A stretch of 5,344 bases of DNA from an uncultured Clostridium sp. (lineage in GTDB: Bacteria > Bacillota > Clostridia > TANB77 > CAG-508), in NCBI GenBank assembly GCA_946498265.1, contig CAMMNR010000133.1, positions 1 through 5,344 of the forward strand. Reading direction: 5' to 3'. Shown in pieces: positions 4,974 to 5,344 of this stretch. Under the pieces are notes generated by a model. That model had not been told where the DNA came from, did no database searches, and was given only the letters and a program-made list of their open reading frames with translations. A program made the position numbers and the translations under genes. Positions within the stretch are counted from its first letter, which is position 1; each line of letters opens with the position of its first letter.

Positions 4974-5344
4974 TTAAACTCTTTCCATATATTCACAAGT
5001 TCTTGTATCTATTTTTAATACATCTCCTATTTCTACAAATAGTGGAACTTGGATTTCCAAACCTGTTTCTAGCTTAGCTGGCTTTCCTGATGTAGTTGTT
5101 GTATTTCCACTAAATCCTGGTTCAGTATATGTAACTTCTAACTCAACAAATGTTGGTGGTTCTACTGCAAATATGTTTCCTTTATATGAAAGTATTGTAA
5201 CTTCCATATTTTCTTTTAAATATTTTAAACAATCACCTAATTGTTCTTCATTTAAAGGTATTTGATCATATGTTTCATTATCCATGAAGTAATATAATCC
5301 TCCATCATTATATAAATATTGCATTGCTTTTTTCTCTATTTCTG
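4974..5344 (-). CDS. efp: Elongation factor P, N-terminal part outside the window
   Basis: EF-P binds ribosomes stalled at polyproline stretches, near the E site, and helps peptide-bond formation. The window holds the last 122 codons of an expected 185 or so. The frame enters at the right edge as EIEKKAMQYLYNDGGLYYFMD, so the Met at 5324 is internal and not the start. The KOW-like first domain, including the loop whose tip residue is modified in many species, is off the edge. The two OB-type domains are present: MQYLYNDGGLYYFMDNETYDQI covers the start of the second, and the EF-P signature region lies in the third (TEPGFSGN, KLETGLEIQVPLFVEIGD, IDTRTCEYMERV). The family consensus ends DTRTGEY; here a Cys replaces the Gly. 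It is the upstream gene of a pair with the zinc-ribbon protein. Confidence 0.96.
   Translation of the reverse strand, partial: EIEKKAMQYLYNDGGLYYFMDNETYDQIPLNEEQLGDCLKYLKENMEVTILSYKGNIFAVEPPTFVELEVTYTEPGFSGNTTTTSGKPAKLETGLEIQVPLFVEIGDVLKIDTRTCEYMERV

Noticed and set aside
5322..5324. ATG at 5324 as the start of a 116-residue EF-P
   Set aside because: The frame stays open to the window edge, and EIEKKAMQYLY is internal EF-P sequence; the full protein is about 185 residues.

Overview
The window comes from a very AT-rich, spore-forming Firmicute, most likely an uncultured or gut-type member of the Clostridia. The evidence is strongly A/T-ending codon use (AGA for Arg, ATA or ATT for Ile), GGAGG/GGTGA-type ribosome binding sites, a homodimeric glycyl-tRNA synthetase, an H-type small acid-soluble spore protein, and elongation factor P followed directly by a CD1247-type zinc-ribbon protein. 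No CRISPR array, insertion sequence or prophage module is visible.

Layout. On the minus strand, 1-1340 is a uridine-kinase-type nucleoside kinase with an N-terminal TGS domain, cut by the left edge. Divergent from it on the plus strand are a 60-residue SspH-type spore protein (1473-1655) and an unrecognised 86-residue protein (1743-2003), the latter with its own sigma-A promoter. Two hairpins (2006-2071) separate these from the convergent glyS (minus, 2126-3508). Next comes a divergent promoter region, then tRNA-Trp(CCA) at 3648-3722 on the plus strand with a terminator-like hairpin. A secreted M23 peptidase gene (3773-4357) follows and apparently starts at ATT. Hairpins at 4374-4450 separate it from a convergent minus-strand operon: efp (cut by the right edge, 4974-5344) followed 16 bases later by the zinc-ribbon gene (4478-4957).

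How the genes relate. The window mixes translation genes (glyS, tRNA-Trp, efp), nucleotide salvage (kinase) and envelope or spore genes (sspH, M23 peptidase). The four minus-strand genes are the long conserved ones; the plus-strand genes are short and accessory-like, apart from the tRNA. glyS and the kinase each have a promoter reading TTGACT, 17 bases, TAAAAT.

The most interesting observation is the M23 gene. Its 194-codon frame is intact, with a signal peptide and all zinc-ligand and catalytic residues. Yet it contains no in-frame ATG or TTG anywhere, and its only in-frame GTG is at codon 138. A well-placed Shine-Dalgarno sits before an ATT codon, in the same context as the ATG of sspH. I see no convincing new multi-gene system.
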